A stretch of DNA of 64,000 bases from Pseudomonadota bacterium (GCA_020161365.1 JAIUNU010000001.1:372001-436000), one strand, 5' to 3'; positions 25,996-37,248 are shown, counted from the first letter of the stretch. Translations and numbers: made by a program. Notes: generated by a model not told the origin, from the letters alone.

Positions 25996-26015
25996 GAGAG
26001 CGCGGATGCGCTCTC
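25996..26015 (-). terminator. Probable terminator of the TonB-dependent receptor
   Basis: Perfect 8-bp stem GAGAGCGC / GCGCTCTC with a 4-base loop, 8 bp after the receptor stop. On the minus strand it is followed by AACCCCTCCTT, so the T-run is weak. Confidence 0.55.
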
Positions 26016-26022
26016 GCCCCGG

Positions 26023-28767
26023 CTAAAGCAGCTTGCGGAAGCCCAGCCGCACCGTCCGGCCCAGCGGATCCAGATAGTCCCGCTGATACGCCTGCGGCGT
26101 CACGCCGTTCTGATCCCGCACGGTCTGCTTGGCGTCGAACAGGTTCTCGACGTTCAGAGAGACCTGCGCGCCCTTCAGGATCGGATACTTGTCCACCAGC
26201 GGCTTACGGGCCGGAGCGTTGAAGCTGGCGAAGAAGCTCACGCCCAGCGTGGCAAGATCCGAGAAATACAGCGTCTGACCGCCCGTGGCGCCGCCATTGA
26301 CCCAGGTCGAGGCCTTCCAAGCGCCGTTGAAGCGCATGCCAAGGCCGTCCTTGAAGTAGCCCCCCTGCACCTGCACCTCATGACGGGCTTGGCCGTTACG
26401 CGAGCTGATCGCCGCGCCGTCCAGTTGGTCCAGCACGGGCAGGCCCTTGCGGGTCGTCAGCTCGTCCGTGAGGCGCCAGGTGTGGTAGACAGACAGCTGC
26501 AGCATGCCCTGCCCCGGCCGCATCATGCCGCCGGGACCGCCTCCGCCCATCATGGCGCCGCCCCCGCCGGGACCACCGCCAGCGCCGCCGAAACGCATCA
26601 TGGGGCCCATGCCGCCGCCCGGAGGACCACCGAAGCGGCCGCCGCCCGGCCCGGACGTCGCCCCCGGCGTCGGCTTGCCGACCGGCTTGAACAGGTTGAA
26701 CCCCCAGCGAATGTCCTCGCGCTCGGCGCTGGCGAAGTTCACCGGCCGGGCGTCGATCGCCAGCAGACGGCCCGTCGCATCGCGCGTGAACCGCTCAGGG
26801 AAAGCGCGCTCGAGGTCCGGCGTAATGGCCGGGAAGCTCGAAATCACATTGGTCGTTTCAGCGCGGGTGTAGGTGGCGTTGAAGGTCAGCTCGACCTTTT
26901 CAAGCGGCTTGTAGTTCACTTGGAATTTGGAGACCCGGCGATTGTCATTGCGCAGGGTCGGATTGCCGCCGTCCGTCCGGGTGACCAGAACGGTCTGGCC
27001 CGTCGTGAAATCGAACACCGAGACGTTCGGCGTCACGATGAGCGGGTCATTGATCTGGTTCGTGGAGGGCGCGCCCTCCTCGTCGGTCACGCTGGCGATG
27101 AAGCTGAGCGGTTTGATCGGCGCCCAGTTGAAACCCGCCCCCAGGGTGGTCAGGCCGCCCAGGTCCGAAAGGTTCTCATAGCCCGCGTTGAAGTTGGCCG
27201 ACAGGTCACCGAGCTTGGCCAGCACGTCGTTGCGCGTGCTGGTCAGCGGCAAGGTGAAGCTGCTTTGGAAGTTTTCCCGGCTACGCTTGACGTTCCGCTG
27301 CGTGGTGACGCCTGACCGCACGGTCTTGGAGTCGAGCGTACGGGTGTCAGCGCCCAGCTTGAAGCTCGTCTGGACCCCGCCGGCCGGCAATTGGAAGAGA
27401 TTGCCGTTCACCACGAACTCGGCGCTGGCGGAGGTGGAGACCGAGTGAGCGGTGTCGGCCGCAACGTTTTTGTACAGGTTCGTCGGGATGGCGCCGAAAG
27501 GATTGAGGCTGGGATCGCCGGCGGCGACGGCCGCCTGGAACGCAGAAGCGTCCAGCCCTCGTCCGGTCGTGGTGTCGGTGGCGACGCGATCGAAGTCCCC
27601 GGTGAGGTTCCAACGCCAATCGTTCACACGGCCGTTGGCGGCCATGCTCAGCTGCGTCCGCAGGACATCGGTGTCCCGCGCCAGAGCACCGGGTGCGTCA
27701 ATGTAACGGTAGGCGGTGACAGGCTTGGAGAACGGCGAGAACGGACTGCCGGCCGGCAGGGTGAAGGTCACGCCGGGCAGGCCGAGCAGCGCATGGCTGC
27801 TGGTGTCTTCCAGATTGCCAGTGACGGTGAGTTGCGTGGACTTGTTGATGTCCCGGCTCATCGACCCGCGCAGTGTCGCGCGGTCGGACTTGGAAATCAG
27901 GGACCGGCTGGCGGTCAGGTCGTCGGTGTTGTAGCGCCCGGCCAGGGGCGAGAAGGCGGAAAGGCCAGCCCGGCCGGCCTGAGCCGCGTCCGGAACACCG
28001 GCGATGGTCACGAGACCGCCCGCCGCAGCGGACAGAGCGGGATCGATCTCACCGCCGTTCACGCCACTGATGTTTCCGACCAGATCGAAGGGCTGACCGT
28101 TGGGGGAGCGCACGATGTCGCGGTCGGTTTCCAGCAGATAGGGCTCGTGCTGCAGCTGAAGGTCAAGGTTCCAGCGCTTGTCGCCGTCGATGCGAACCCG
28201 GTTGCCGCCGCCGCTCAGCGAGGTGCGCCCCCCGTCCGTGGCGACCGTCGCGGCCGCCTGGCTTGTGGTGGCGTTGTAGTTCTTCTTCAGGATGATGTTC
28301 ACGACCCGCTGGTCGGCTTTGTAGCCGTAGCTCAGCGCCACCTCTTCGGGCAGCACTTGGAAGCGTTCGATCGCCTCGGGTGGGACACCTTGGATTTCCT
28401 GGAAGCCCGAGATCCGGCGGCCGTTGATCAGCATCACCGGCCCGCCGCCCCCATCGCGACCCCGCGTGCTGGTCGTCTGCGGCGTCAGAAGGTTCAGCAA
28501 CTCACCGATGCTGTTGGCGCCGAAGCTCTTGATCTCTTCCTCGTTCAGCTCAAGCTCGGGCTGGATATTGCCCTCGACCTTGCCGCGCGGGTCGGCCTGG
28601 ATGACCAGACCCTCGACCTCGTTGGGGACCTCGTCCTTCTGCTGAGCCTTCGTCTGCCCAACGCCAGCGGCGGCCACGGCGACGCTGGACGACGGCGCCG
28701 AACCGACGGCGGCCGGGTTGAGCGAAGCAGCGGCCAGCCCATACAGGAGCACGGTCGAAAGGGTCAT
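26023..28767 (-). CDS. TonB-dependent outer-membrane receptor
   Basis: 914 residues. A signal-like N-terminus is followed by a plug domain, residues ~65-190: N-E-E-E-I-K-S-F-G-A-N-S-I-G-E-L-L-N, then V-M-L-I-N-G-R-R-I-S-G-F-Q-E-I and V-N-I-I-L-K-K-N-Y. A large beta barrel ends in the outer-membrane C-terminus G-R-T-V-R-L-G-F-R-K-L-L. Residues ~697-755 are a Gly/Met/Pro-rich stretch inside the barrel, presumably an exposed loop. The substrate is unknown; Caulobacter uses many such receptors for carbohydrates. No SD is visible before ATG 28767. Confidence 0.93.
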   Translation of the reverse strand: MTLSTVLLYGLAAASLNPAAVGSAPSSSVAVAAAGVGQTKAQQKDEVPNEVEGLVIQADPRGKVEGNIQPELELNEEEIKSFGANSIGELLNLLTPQTTSTRGRDGGGGPVMLINGRRISGFQEIQGVPPEAIERFQVLPEEVALSYGYKADQRVVNIILKKNYNATTSQAAATVATDGGRTSLSGGGNRVRIDGDKRWNLDLQLQHEPYLLETDRDIVRSPNGQPFDLVGNISGVNGGEIDPALSAAAGGLVTIAGVPDAAQAGRAGLSAFSPLAGRYNTDDLTASRSLISKSDRATLRGSMSRDINKSTQLTVTGNLEDTSSHALLGLPGVTFTLPAGSPFSPFSKPVTAYRYIDAPGALARDTDVLRTQLSMAANGRVNDWRWNLTGDFDRVATDTTTGRGLDASAFQAAVAAGDPSLNPFGAIPTNLYKNVAADTAHSVSTSASAEFVVNGNLFQLPAGGVQTSFKLGADTRTLDSKTVRSGVTTQRNVKRSRENFQSSFTLPLTSTRNDVLAKLGDLSANFNAGYENLSDLGGLTTLGAGFNWAPIKPLSFIASVTDEEGAPSTNQINDPLIVTPNVSVFDFTTGQTVLVTRTDGGNPTLRNDNRRVSKFQVNYKPLEKVELTFNATYTRAETTNVISSFPAITPDLERAFPERFTRDATGRLLAIDARPVNFASAEREDIRWGFNLFKPVGKPTPGATSGPGGGRFGGPPGGGMGPMMRFGGAGGGPGGGGAMMGGGGPGGMMRPGQGMLQLSVYHTWRLTDELTTRKGLPVLDQLDGAAISSRNGQARHEVQVQGGYFKDGLGMRFNGAWKASTWVNGGATGGQTLYFSDLATLGVSFFASFNAPARKPLVDKYPILKGAQVSLNVENLFDAKQTVRDQNGVTPQAYQRDYLDPLGRTVRLGFRKLL

Positions 28768-29159
28768 TCAGGCCCACAAATGTCTAAGTTTCGAAGGACG
28801 CCGACGCGGACGGCGCCAACGCTGGGTTGTCGCTCCATACGGCTCGGCGGAAACCACCGCAACAGCCATGGGGAACAAGCTCAGCTATTGCACCATAAAC
28901 CACACACTGGTGTGTCCCCTTCCGCGCCAAATACGGCCTAGGCTTTGAAAAATCGACATATTTGGCGGAATGAGATGTGCGACACGACACGATGTTTCGA
29001 TCAAGAAACAATCGCACCCGCCCTCAGAGCGGACGCCAACCGATACACTCCCGACCAGCCCGGCTAAACGGTGATGAAAGCAGAGGCCACAATCATGGCG
29101 AGCATGGGTAGTCGGTCGCGTCGCGCACGCCTCACGGGACGCCTGACGGACGGCTGCCC
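28768..29159. other. 392-bp intergenic region upstream of the TonB receptor
   Basis: Contains no convincing gene (small frames only). It holds the receptor promoter. There is an inverted repeat ACACAC-TG-GTGTGT at 28902-28915, about 135 bp before the receptor start, and a second short dyad GTTTC-N6-GAAAC at 28994-29009. Either could be an operator. The part near 29100 lies just beyond the S41 stop codon. Confidence 0.45.
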
Positions 29160-30548
29160 CTAGCGCACTGGGGCTGCGACGCCGCCCGCGCGGATCCTCG
29201 CGATGAGGTCCGCGATGGCCTTGGCGTGCCCGCCCAAAAGTTCCTCCTCCGGGAAGACCGTCATCTGGACGTCGGGCGTCAACCCGCGACCTTCGAGCTC
29301 CTGCCCCTTCGCGGATCGATAAAGCTCCGCCGGTAGAGCCAGCGTCCAGCCGTTCGGCAGCGGCTTGGGCAGTTGGTCCGAAAACGCGCCGCGCGTGGTT
29401 CCGCCCACCTGTGTGACGTTCGGCAAGGCCTTCATCATCAAGGTGAAGGTCTCTCCGGCGCTGACCGTGATGTCGCTGGTCACCACATAGACCGGCCCGG
29501 TGAATGCGGCCGCGCCTGACGGCTCCACGCGGATGACCTGCGGCGAGCCCTTTCCACCGACCGGAACCTTGGCGTAGGCGATGCGCGGCTGGTCCGTGAA
29601 TCGCGCCGCGATGCGGCGGCTGATGGTGTCGTAGCCGCCTCGATTATTGCTGACATCGACCACCACCGCCTTGGCGCCGACGAAGGCGGCCAGGGCCTCG
29701 TCCAGCACCGCATCCAACGGGCGGGGATCGTCTGGCGCGGCGTTGCGCGCGAAGGCGCCCATCGTGACGATGTTGAGATAGCCGACATCGTCGACTCGTC
29801 CCCAGAAGACACGATTGTTGGCCGCCTGACGCCCCTGCCCCTTCAGCACGCCGGTCAGGATCCCTTCGCGATAGGCTTGGAGCCAGGCCTTCTCCTCGCC
29901 GGCCGGGTCGGCCGCGCGGACACGCAACAGGGTCGGCGCCTCGCCGGGTTCGAAGTCCCGGCGCGCGCCCTGCACCGTGCCGTGGAGTTCGACATGCGGA
30001 TCATCCAGTCCGCTCAGAAGATCCGTCAGCGCCAGCCACAGCTGATCATCAGTGGCGCTCGGACCGACCCGCGCCAGCGCCTTGGCCTTCCGCGCGGCCC
30101 AGTCCAGTTTGCGCTCGGCCGAGCGCGGATAGACTTCAGCGAAGGTGTCGGCGGCGAAGGCGACGACGCGGTCGGGGGTCCAGCCCGCCGCCGAGATGCA
30201 GTCCGTCGGCAGATTGGGCAGTCGGTCGAACTGGTATCGTGTCCCCGAAGGATCGCCGGTCAGGCTGATCACGCCCGGCCCCTCGGCGCGCCAGAGACCC
30301 AGGACGCCATCCGGGTCGGGCTCGCGCCGGGGATCGGGATAGCAAGCGCCGCCGGCGGTGTGGAAGAGCTGCGCGCCGTCCGGTCCGAACAGGACGATCC
30401 ACCCATAGCCCCGCGACTTCCAGGCGCCTCGGAGTTCGGCCGCCACCGGCGCGTTCTTTGGCTGAACCGGCCAGAACGGGCTTTCGGCCAAGGCTGGCGA
30501 AGCAAGCAGGACGGCCGCAGCGGCCGCGAGAAGACTCAAGCGTTTCAT
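29160..30548 (-). CDS. Secreted S41-family (tail-specific-like) peptidase
   Basis: 462 residues. Signal peptide MKRLSLLAAAAAVLLASPALA. The C-terminal half is an S41 catalytic domain: V-D-V-S-N-N-R-G-G-Y-D near 287, the nucleophile motif T-S-D-I-T-V-S-A-G-E-T-F near 360, and G-G-T-T-R-G-A-F-S-D. No PDZ domain is visible between the signal and the catalytic part, which sets it apart from CtpA. Periplasmic or lipoprotein-free secreted; substrate unknown. Confidence 0.88.
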   Translation of the reverse strand: MKRLSLLAAAAAVLLASPALAESPFWPVQPKNAPVAAELRGAWKSRGYGWIVLFGPDGAQLFHTAGGACYPDPRREPDPDGVLGLWRAEGPGVISLTGDPSGTRYQFDRLPNLPTDCISAAGWTPDRVVAFAADTFAEVYPRSAERKLDWAARKAKALARVGPSATDDQLWLALTDLLSGLDDPHVELHGTVQGARRDFEPGEAPTLLRVRAADPAGEEKAWLQAYREGILTGVLKGQGRQAANNRVFWGRVDDVGYLNIVTMGAFARNAAPDDPRPLDAVLDEALAAFVGAKAVVVDVSNNRGGYDTISRRIAARFTDQPRIAYAKVPVGGKGSPQVIRVEPSGAAAFTGPVYVVTSDITVSAGETFTLMMKALPNVTQVGGTTRGAFSDQLPKPLPNGWTLALPAELYRSAKGQELEGRGLTPDVQMTVFPEEELLGGHAKAIADLIARIRAGGVAAPVR

Positions 30549-30596
30549 GGGCGCGACGGTGGAGGCGTCTCCGCCGCCGCGCCAGTGAAAATGACG

Positions 30597-32447
<1,851 letters not shown>

Positions 32448-32517
32448 TCAAGCTTCCAAGGAGACCCGGACGTGCGTGCTTGAGTCGGTTTACGGACGAA
32501 ACAAACGCTTCCGTCCG

Positions 32518-32612
32518 CGTTCCCTCCCTTCGCCGGCATGACCCGGATCAGGTTCTACGGGTCAGGGCCTGGGCCCAATCTCAGCCGCGCAAGCGACCCC
32601 CCGGTGAACAGA
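32518..32612 (-). promoter_or_regulatory. TPP riboswitch (THI element)
   Basis: On the minus strand the conserved pieces appear in order: GGGGGGTCGC, GCGGCTGAGATTGGG (pyrimidine-sensing CUGAGA at about 32578-32585), a variable P3 arm, then ACCTGATCCGGGTCATGCCG and GAAGGGAGGG. This is the thiM/THI aptamer, placed about 80 bases before thiC. Thiamine pyrophosphate binding is expected to block translation or cause early termination. Confidence 0.95.
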
Positions 32613-32660
32613 GGGCGGAGACTAGGCCTGCTGACGTAGAGGTCAAGTGCGGCCCTGCGA

Positions 32661-33509
32661 TCAGAGCCGCGACGCCGAGAAAGTGTCACAAGCCGCCGGA
32701 TCGCCCTGCTCAAAACCCCGCCGGAACCAGCGCATGCGCTGGGCGCTGGAACCATGGGTGAAGCTGTCTGGCACGACCTGACCTTGGGAGCGCTTCTGGA
32801 TGGTGTCGTCGCCCACCGCCGCAGCCGCGCCAAGGCCGTCCTCGATGTCTGCGGGATTGATGACGATACCACCGCCCGAGGCGTCTCCGGCTCGCGCCGC
32901 CCACACCCCGGCGTAGCAGTCGGCCTGCAACTCCAGCCTGACCGACCCGCTCTCTTCGCCGCGCGCCCCGAGCCGCCGGGCCTGCTGATCTGCGCCCAGC
33001 AGATGCTGGACGTGGTGGCCGACCTCATGACTGATCACATAGGCGCGCGCGAACTCGCCCTTGGCGCCAAAGCGCGCTTCCAGCTCCTGCCAGAACGAAA
33101 GATCCAGATAAACCTTCTGGTCGGCAGGACAGTAGAACGGGCCCATCGCCGATTGGCCCGTACCGCACCCGGTGCCCGTGCTCTGCTCGTAGAGAACGAT
33201 GGCGGCGGGCGGCCTGTAGTCCACGCCTTCCTGACGGAAGATCGGCGTCCAGACGTCTCGGTTCGAGGTTTCGATCACATCGACGAACTGACCCTCCGCG
33301 TCGGACACCTGACCACGCACGCCTTCTTGTTGAACGGGCTGCTGCAGGCGCTGGGTCGCCTCAAGGGTTGTCCGAGGGTCGACCCCGAAGACGAAGTAGC
33401 CGATCGCCGCCAGCACCACCGCGCCGATCCCGCCGCCCGCGACCCCGACCGGTCCAAGCCCACGTCGGTCCTCGATATTGCCCGACCGACGGCCGCCTTC
33501 CCACTCCAT
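32661..33509 (-). CDS. YpfJ-like neutral zinc metallopeptidase
   Basis: 282 residues. An N-terminal cytoplasmic patch (W-E-G-G-R-R-S-G-N-I-E-D-R-R-G) and one transmembrane helix (residues ~20-42) precede a periplasmic zincin. The family signature H-E-V-G-H-H-V-Q lies near residue 159, and the downstream Glu in L-Q-A-D-C-Y-A-G near 190. M-E-W-E-G-G-R-R is the standard start of this family, so ATG 33509 is preferred over longer frames. Role unknown. Confidence 0.92.
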   Translation of the reverse strand: MEWEGGRRSGNIEDRRGLGPVGVAGGGIGAVVLAAIGYFVFGVDPRTTLEATQRLQQPVQQEGVRGQVSDAEGQFVDVIETSNRDVWTPIFRQEGVDYRPPAAIVLYEQSTGTGCGTGQSAMGPFYCPADQKVYLDLSFWQELEARFGAKGEFARAYVISHEVGHHVQHLLGADQQARRLGARGEESGSVRLELQADCYAGVWAARAGDASGGGIVINPADIEDGLGAAAAVGDDTIQKRSQGQVVPDSFTHGSSAQRMRWFRRGFEQGDPAACDTFSASRL

Positions 33510-33516
33510 GAAATAA

Positions 33517-33915
33517 CTACTCCTTGGGCTCGCTGGCGGGTCGGATCGCCCGCATCCGAGCATTGCTCTGCGCCAGGGCCTCTTGAGTGAGCCGTTCCAG
33601 GCGCTCCATAGAGGCGTCAAAATCCAGGTCCCGCCGCATCGCTTCAGCATCCACCGGCGGCGGGGTCGACTCCCTCAACACGACAGGTCCGGTCACCACG
33701 CCCGCGTTCAGGTCGCGCAGGATGACTTGGGTGCGCGCCCGCTCCTGAGCGTTGGACGCCGCGATCTGGTTCTGCACCGCCTCGCGACGGATGTCTTCAA
33801 GGGCGTGGGCGGCGGCGTTTCGCGCCTGAAGGTCCCGCAGATCCTGCGCTCCGGCTGAAAGAGGCGAGACCACGAACCCAATCGTCGCCAAACAAGCAGC
33901 GCCTGAACGCATCAT
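33517..33915 (-). CDS. Small secreted hypothetical protein
   Basis: 132 residues from ATG 33915 (or 131 from 33912). Signal peptide M-M-R-S-G-A-A-C-L-A-T-I-G-F-V-V-S-P-L-S-A-G-A, followed by a charged helical region (L-R-D-L-Q-A-R-N-A-A-A-H-A-L-E-D-I-R-R-E) rich in Gln/Arg/Glu. No family recognised. It ends 7 bp before the metallopeptidase start, so the two are likely co-transcribed. Confidence 0.6.
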   Translation of the reverse strand: MMRSGAACLATIGFVVSPLSAGAQDLRDLQARNAAAHALEDIRREAVQNQIAASNAQERARTQVILRDLNAGVVTGPVVLRESTPPPVDAEAMRRDLDFDASMERLERLTQEALAQSNARMRAIRPASEPKE

Positions 33916-33971
33916 ATGACGCCCCTCGCGCAGCGGGACACGATCATCCGGGTCTCTCGATTGTTTCAGTC

Positions 33972-34544
33972 TCAGGGCCGTTTGACCGTGAAACGCGCGA
34001 GCTCTGTTTTCGGCGCCGCCCAATCCGGTTTCAAGGCGGCCGCCCGCGAATAGTCGCGATAGGCGGCGTTCAGATCGCCCAGCTCCTCGTTGGCGAGACC
34101 GCGATTGAACCAGGCCCGTTCCGGATCCTTGACGCCGAGCGCGAGGCCCTTGTCGATCTGCTCGACGCCTTCGCGGTAGCGCTTTTCCCCGACATAGGCG
34201 GCGCCGCGATTGACCCAGGCCTCACCGAGATTGGGATCCAGCTTCGAGGCGGTGTCGAAATCGGCCCGGGCCCCCGTGAAATCGCGTTGCCGCATCTGGA
34301 GGACGCCCCGGTTGACGAAGGTGCGCGCACGATCCCTGAAGTTCAGGGTCTCGGTCTCCAGCGCCGTCGTACAGGTCACGACCGACGCCTTGTCCGATCG
34401 GCCGTCGATCGCGGCGTCAGAACACTCCTTGGCGAGCCCGCCCCCGATCACGAGCGTCGACGCGCTGGCCAAGGTCGGAAGCGACGAAGCGCCCAGTAGC
34501 GCCGCCGCCATAACCGCCCTCACCAGAAGGCCACGTTGAGCCAT
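33972..34544 (-). CDS. Secreted tetratricopeptide-repeat protein
   Basis: 190 residues. A signal peptide (LLVRAVMAAALLGASSLPTLASA) is followed by a region with one Cys pair (K-E-C-S-D-A and V-T-C-T-T) and three to four TPR units from residue ~70. Repeats read A-R-T-F-V-N-R-G-V-L-Q-M-R, A-W-V-N-R-G-A-A-Y-V-G and A-W-F-N-R-G-L-A-N-E-E-L-G-D. Presumably a periplasmic scaffold. First of three small envelope genes on this strand. Confidence 0.82.
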   Translation of the reverse strand: MAQRGLLVRAVMAAALLGASSLPTLASASTLVIGGGLAKECSDAAIDGRSDKASVVTCTTALETETLNFRDRARTFVNRGVLQMRQRDFTGARADFDTASKLDPNLGEAWVNRGAAYVGEKRYREGVEQIDKGLALGVKDPERAWFNRGLANEELGDLNAAYRDYSRAAALKPDWAAPKTELARFTVKRP

Positions 34545-34765
34545 GACTTCCTCCCATTGCTAGCGGTTGACCACGCACGTCTGTGACGGACGCCGATCAG
34601 CTCTTGTCGTGTTGGCAGCCTAGCACGCTTCGCCCGCGCCAAGAACCGAGAGGCACACCGGAGACGAGGCGGCCGAACGGCGGCCAATTCAACTCAAGCC
34701 GCGAGCCCCCTGTGCGAGCGTGCGAAACTAGGCGATACAGGTGTGCTCACCCGCAGGTTGTCACC

Positions 34766-35206
34766 ATGCTGATCGTTGTTTTGCTTATCGCCTTGTCGGG
34801 CCAGACCGCCCAGGACGCGCCAGTGGATGCGGTGACGGTGGAGGCTTCTCGCAAGGTTCTCCAGAAAACCCTTCCCGATCAACAGATCATCGAGCAGCTG
34901 AACGCCCTCCACAAAGCCGAGCCCGACCGGGTGGTCTGCGTGAAAAAGACCATGGGGGGCACGATCATCCCGAAGACGGTCTGCAGTACGCTTCGCCAGT
35001 GGTACGATCAGGAAAAGGCCAGGGACACGGCGAACGTCGTGGCCGAGATCATGGGTGATCCGAGCGGACACCCGCCGACCGCCGACCCGCCCTACGAGCT
35101 GGTCCAGATGATCAAGAAGCGGCTAAAAGACCCTGAAGCGCGCGCCCTGGCGGCTGAGCGTGCTCGACGCCGCATTGAAGCCAAGGCTGAGGCCCAGCAG
35201 CCCTGA
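34766..35206 (+). CDS. Secreted hypothetical protein
   Basis: 146 residues from ATG 34766. A short hydrophobic start (MLIVVLLIALSGQTAQDAP) resembles a signal peptide. One Cys pair (R-V-V-C-V-K-K-T and K-T-V-C-S-T-L) is flanked by a motif V-C-V-K-K-T-M-G-G-T-I-I-P-K-T-V-C also seen in other uncharacterised alphaproteobacterial proteins. The C-terminus is an Arg/Ala helix. No known function. Confidence 0.6.
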   Translation: MLIVVLLIALSGQTAQDAPVDAVTVEASRKVLQKTLPDQQIIEQLNALHKAEPDRVVCVKKTMGGTIIPKTVCSTLRQWYDQEKARDTANVVAEIMGDPSGHPPTADPPYELVQMIKKRLKDPEARALAAERARRRIEAKAEAQQP

Positions 35207-35272
35207 AGTCATTCAGGCGACCACCGCGTCGGACGTGATAACAAGAGCGCGACTCGTTCAGGAACCGCGCCC

Positions 35273-36274
35273 ATGCACCTCGCCCGCTTTCCTCGCGCCC
35301 GCTTCGCGCACTTGCCGACACCCCTGGAGCCCCTCCCCCGCCTTGGCGCGGAACTGGGCGTTGATCTGTGGGTCAAACGCGACGACTGCACCGGCCTCGC
35401 CGGTGGCGGCAACAAGACCCGCAAGCTGGAGTTTCTCCTCGGCGAAGCCCTGGCCCAGGGCGCTGACACCCTGGTCACCCAGGGAGCTGTGCAGTCCAAC
35501 CACGTTCGCCAGACCATCGCCGCCGGGGCCCGTTTTGGCCTCAGGACCGAAGTGATCCTGGAGGAGCGCACCGGGTCGAAGGCCAGCGACTACATGGGCA
35601 ACGGCAATGTGCTGCTCGACAAGCTGATGGGCGCGTCGCTGCGCTACGTGCCGGGCGGGACCGACATGGTCGCGGAGCTTGAGATCACCGCCCAGAGCGT
35701 GCGCCAGCGCGGCGGCAAGCCGTATGTCATCCCGGGCGGCGGGTCGAACACGGTCGGGGCGCTCGGCTATGTCGATTGCGCGCGCGAGCTGGTGGTCCAG
35801 GCCGATCAGATGGACCTGAAGATCGATCGCCTGGTCACGGCCACTGGCAGCGCGGGCACCCATGCAGGCCTCGTCGCCGGCTTCGCGGCGCTCTCGGTCG
35901 ATATTCCGATCCTCGGCTTCGGCGTGCGCGCGCCCAAACCCAGGCAGGAAGAGAACGTCTATAACCTCGCTGTCGCGACGGCCGAGACAATCGGCGCCGT
36001 GGGCCGGGTTCGCCGCGAGGCGGTCGTGGCCGACTGCGACTATGTGGGCGAAGGCTACGGCCTCGTCGATCAAGGCGTTATCGACGCCCTAGCGCTCGCC
36101 GCCCGTACCGAAGGGCTGCTCCTGGATCCAGTCTATTCGGGCAAGGCGATGAAGGGACTGATCGACCAGGCCCGCAAAGGCGCCTTTGCCGGCGAGCGCG
36201 TCGTCTTCCTGCATACGGGCGGCGCTCAGGGGCTGTTCGGCTATCAGACGGTGCTGGAGCCAGCGTTAGGCTAG
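35273..36274 (+). CDS. PLP-dependent D-cysteine desulfhydrase/ACC-deaminase family enzyme
   Basis: 333 residues. The PLP-binding region [17 protein letters not shown] puts the cofactor lysine near residue 48-51. Q-S-N-H-V-R-Q near 85 is the substrate loop, and [11 protein letters not shown] lies later. The family splits D-cysteine, L-cysteate (CuyA) or 1-aminocyclopropane carboxylate. D-cysteine desulfhydrase is favoured by length and the racemase partner, but CuyA remains possible. It is 11 bp before the racemase gene. Confidence 0.85.
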   Translation: MHLARFPRARFAHLPTPLEPLPRLGAELGVDLWVKRDDCTGLAGGGNKTRKLEFLLGEALAQGADTLVTQGAVQSNHVRQTIAAGARFGLRTEVILEERTGSKASDYMGNGNVLLDKLMGASLRYVPGGTDMVAELEITAQSVRQRGGKPYVIPGGGSNTVGALGYVDCARELVVQADQMDLKIDRLVTATGSAGTHAGLVAGFAALSVDIPILGFGVRAPKPRQEENVYNLAVATAETIGAVGRVRREAVVADCDYVGEGYGLVDQGVIDALALAARTEGLLLDPVYSGKAMKGLIDQARKGAFAGERVVFLHTGGAQGLFGYQTVLEPALG

Positions 36275-36285
36275 GAGCGTTTAGG

Positions 36286-36954
36286 ATGAGCAAGGTTCTG
36301 GGCGTTCTGGGCGGCATGGGTCCGGCCGCCACCCTCGACTTCCTGGCCAAGCTGCAGGCCGCAACCCCAGTGAGCCGTGAGCAGGACCATCTGCGGGTGC
36401 TGGTGGATATCAATCCGAAGGTCCCAGACCGGAATGTCGACGGCTCTGCCCCTGGACCGGTGCTGGCGGCGATGGCCTCCGGCCTGCGCGTTTCAGGCGC
36501 CCAAGTGCTGGCGATCGCGTGCAACACTGCTCACGCCTATGCGGAGGATGTTCGCGCGTCGGGTCTGCCACTGATCGACATGCTGGAGACGGCCGGCCTC
36601 GCCGCACGCGCTCAAGGCGCCGGCGTCGTAGGCGTCTTGGGCACGAGCCTGGCGCTCGGGCTCTATCGAGACCGGTTCTCTCAGCTTGGACTGGAGGTCG
36701 TAACGCTGGATGATCATGAGCAGGTCGAGTTCATGGCCCTGCTTTACCGGATCAAGCGGGGCGATGTCGGGCAGGCGTCACGCGACGCCATGGCCGCCCT
36801 GGCCCACCGCCTGATTAACAAGGGCGCCCAAGCGGTCATCGCCGGCTGCACCGAAGTGCCTCTGGTCCTGTCTCAGACCGAATTGTCGACGCCGTTTCTC
36901 GACGCCACGCAAACCCTGGCGGTTCGATGCGTCGAGGTCTGTCTCGGCGATTGA
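36286..36954 (+). CDS. Aspartate/glutamate racemase-family protein
   Basis: 222 residues. Both catalytic cysteines are present: I-A-C-N-T-A-H-A-Y near residue 80 and A-G-C-T-E-V-P-L-V near 184. The start G-V-L-G-G-M-G-P-A-A-T and R-N-V-D-G are typical of the broad-specificity (YgeA-like) group. A cofactor-independent racemase or isomerase. The pairing with a D-cysteine desulfhydrase suggests interconversion and breakdown of D-amino acids, but substrate is unproven. Confidence 0.88.
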   Translation: MSKVLGVLGGMGPAATLDFLAKLQAATPVSREQDHLRVLVDINPKVPDRNVDGSAPGPVLAAMASGLRVSGAQVLAIACNTAHAYAEDVRASGLPLIDMLETAGLAARAQGAGVVGVLGTSLALGLYRDRFSQLGLEVVTLDDHEQVEFMALLYRIKRGDVGQASRDAMAALAHRLINKGAQAVIAGCTEVPLVLSQTELSTPFLDATQTLAVRCVEVCLGD

Positions 36955-36958
36955 GCCG

Positions 36959-37141
36959 CTAGCCGCGCGAGACCGTTAGCGCTTCGTCATAACTGGCCTC
37001 GAACAGGCCTAGGAGCGCAGCAGCCCCTCGCGAGGCCTGCGCCATCCGCAGCAGGGCGGCGCGCGCATGCGCGTTGTCGGCGATCTCGGCTTGTCGCTCG
37101 AGCCCCTCGGCTTCGGTCAGATGATCGTCGCGTGTCCCCAT
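36959..37141 (-). CDS. Small hypothetical protein
   Basis: 60 residues from ATG 37141 (M-G-T-R-D-D-H-L-T-E-A-E-G-L-E-R-Q-A). Mostly helical, Ala- and charge-rich, with H-A-R-A-A-L-L-R-M-A-Q-A-S-R-G-A-A-A-L. The frame runs on to 37231, but the longer start has no support. Could be a small regulatory or helical-bundle protein; no family recognised. Confidence 0.45.
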   Translation of the reverse strand: MGTRDDHLTEAEGLERQAEIADNAHARAALLRMAQASRGAAALLGLFEASYDEALTVSRG

Positions 37142-37248
37142 GGCCCAAATGTTTACAAGACATGAACGCCGGTTTGCCATGCGACCGCTAGACGCAGAGT
37201 GATCACCTTGGTGTGGCCGGAGCTCGATCACGGCTTGCGCGCGACATG

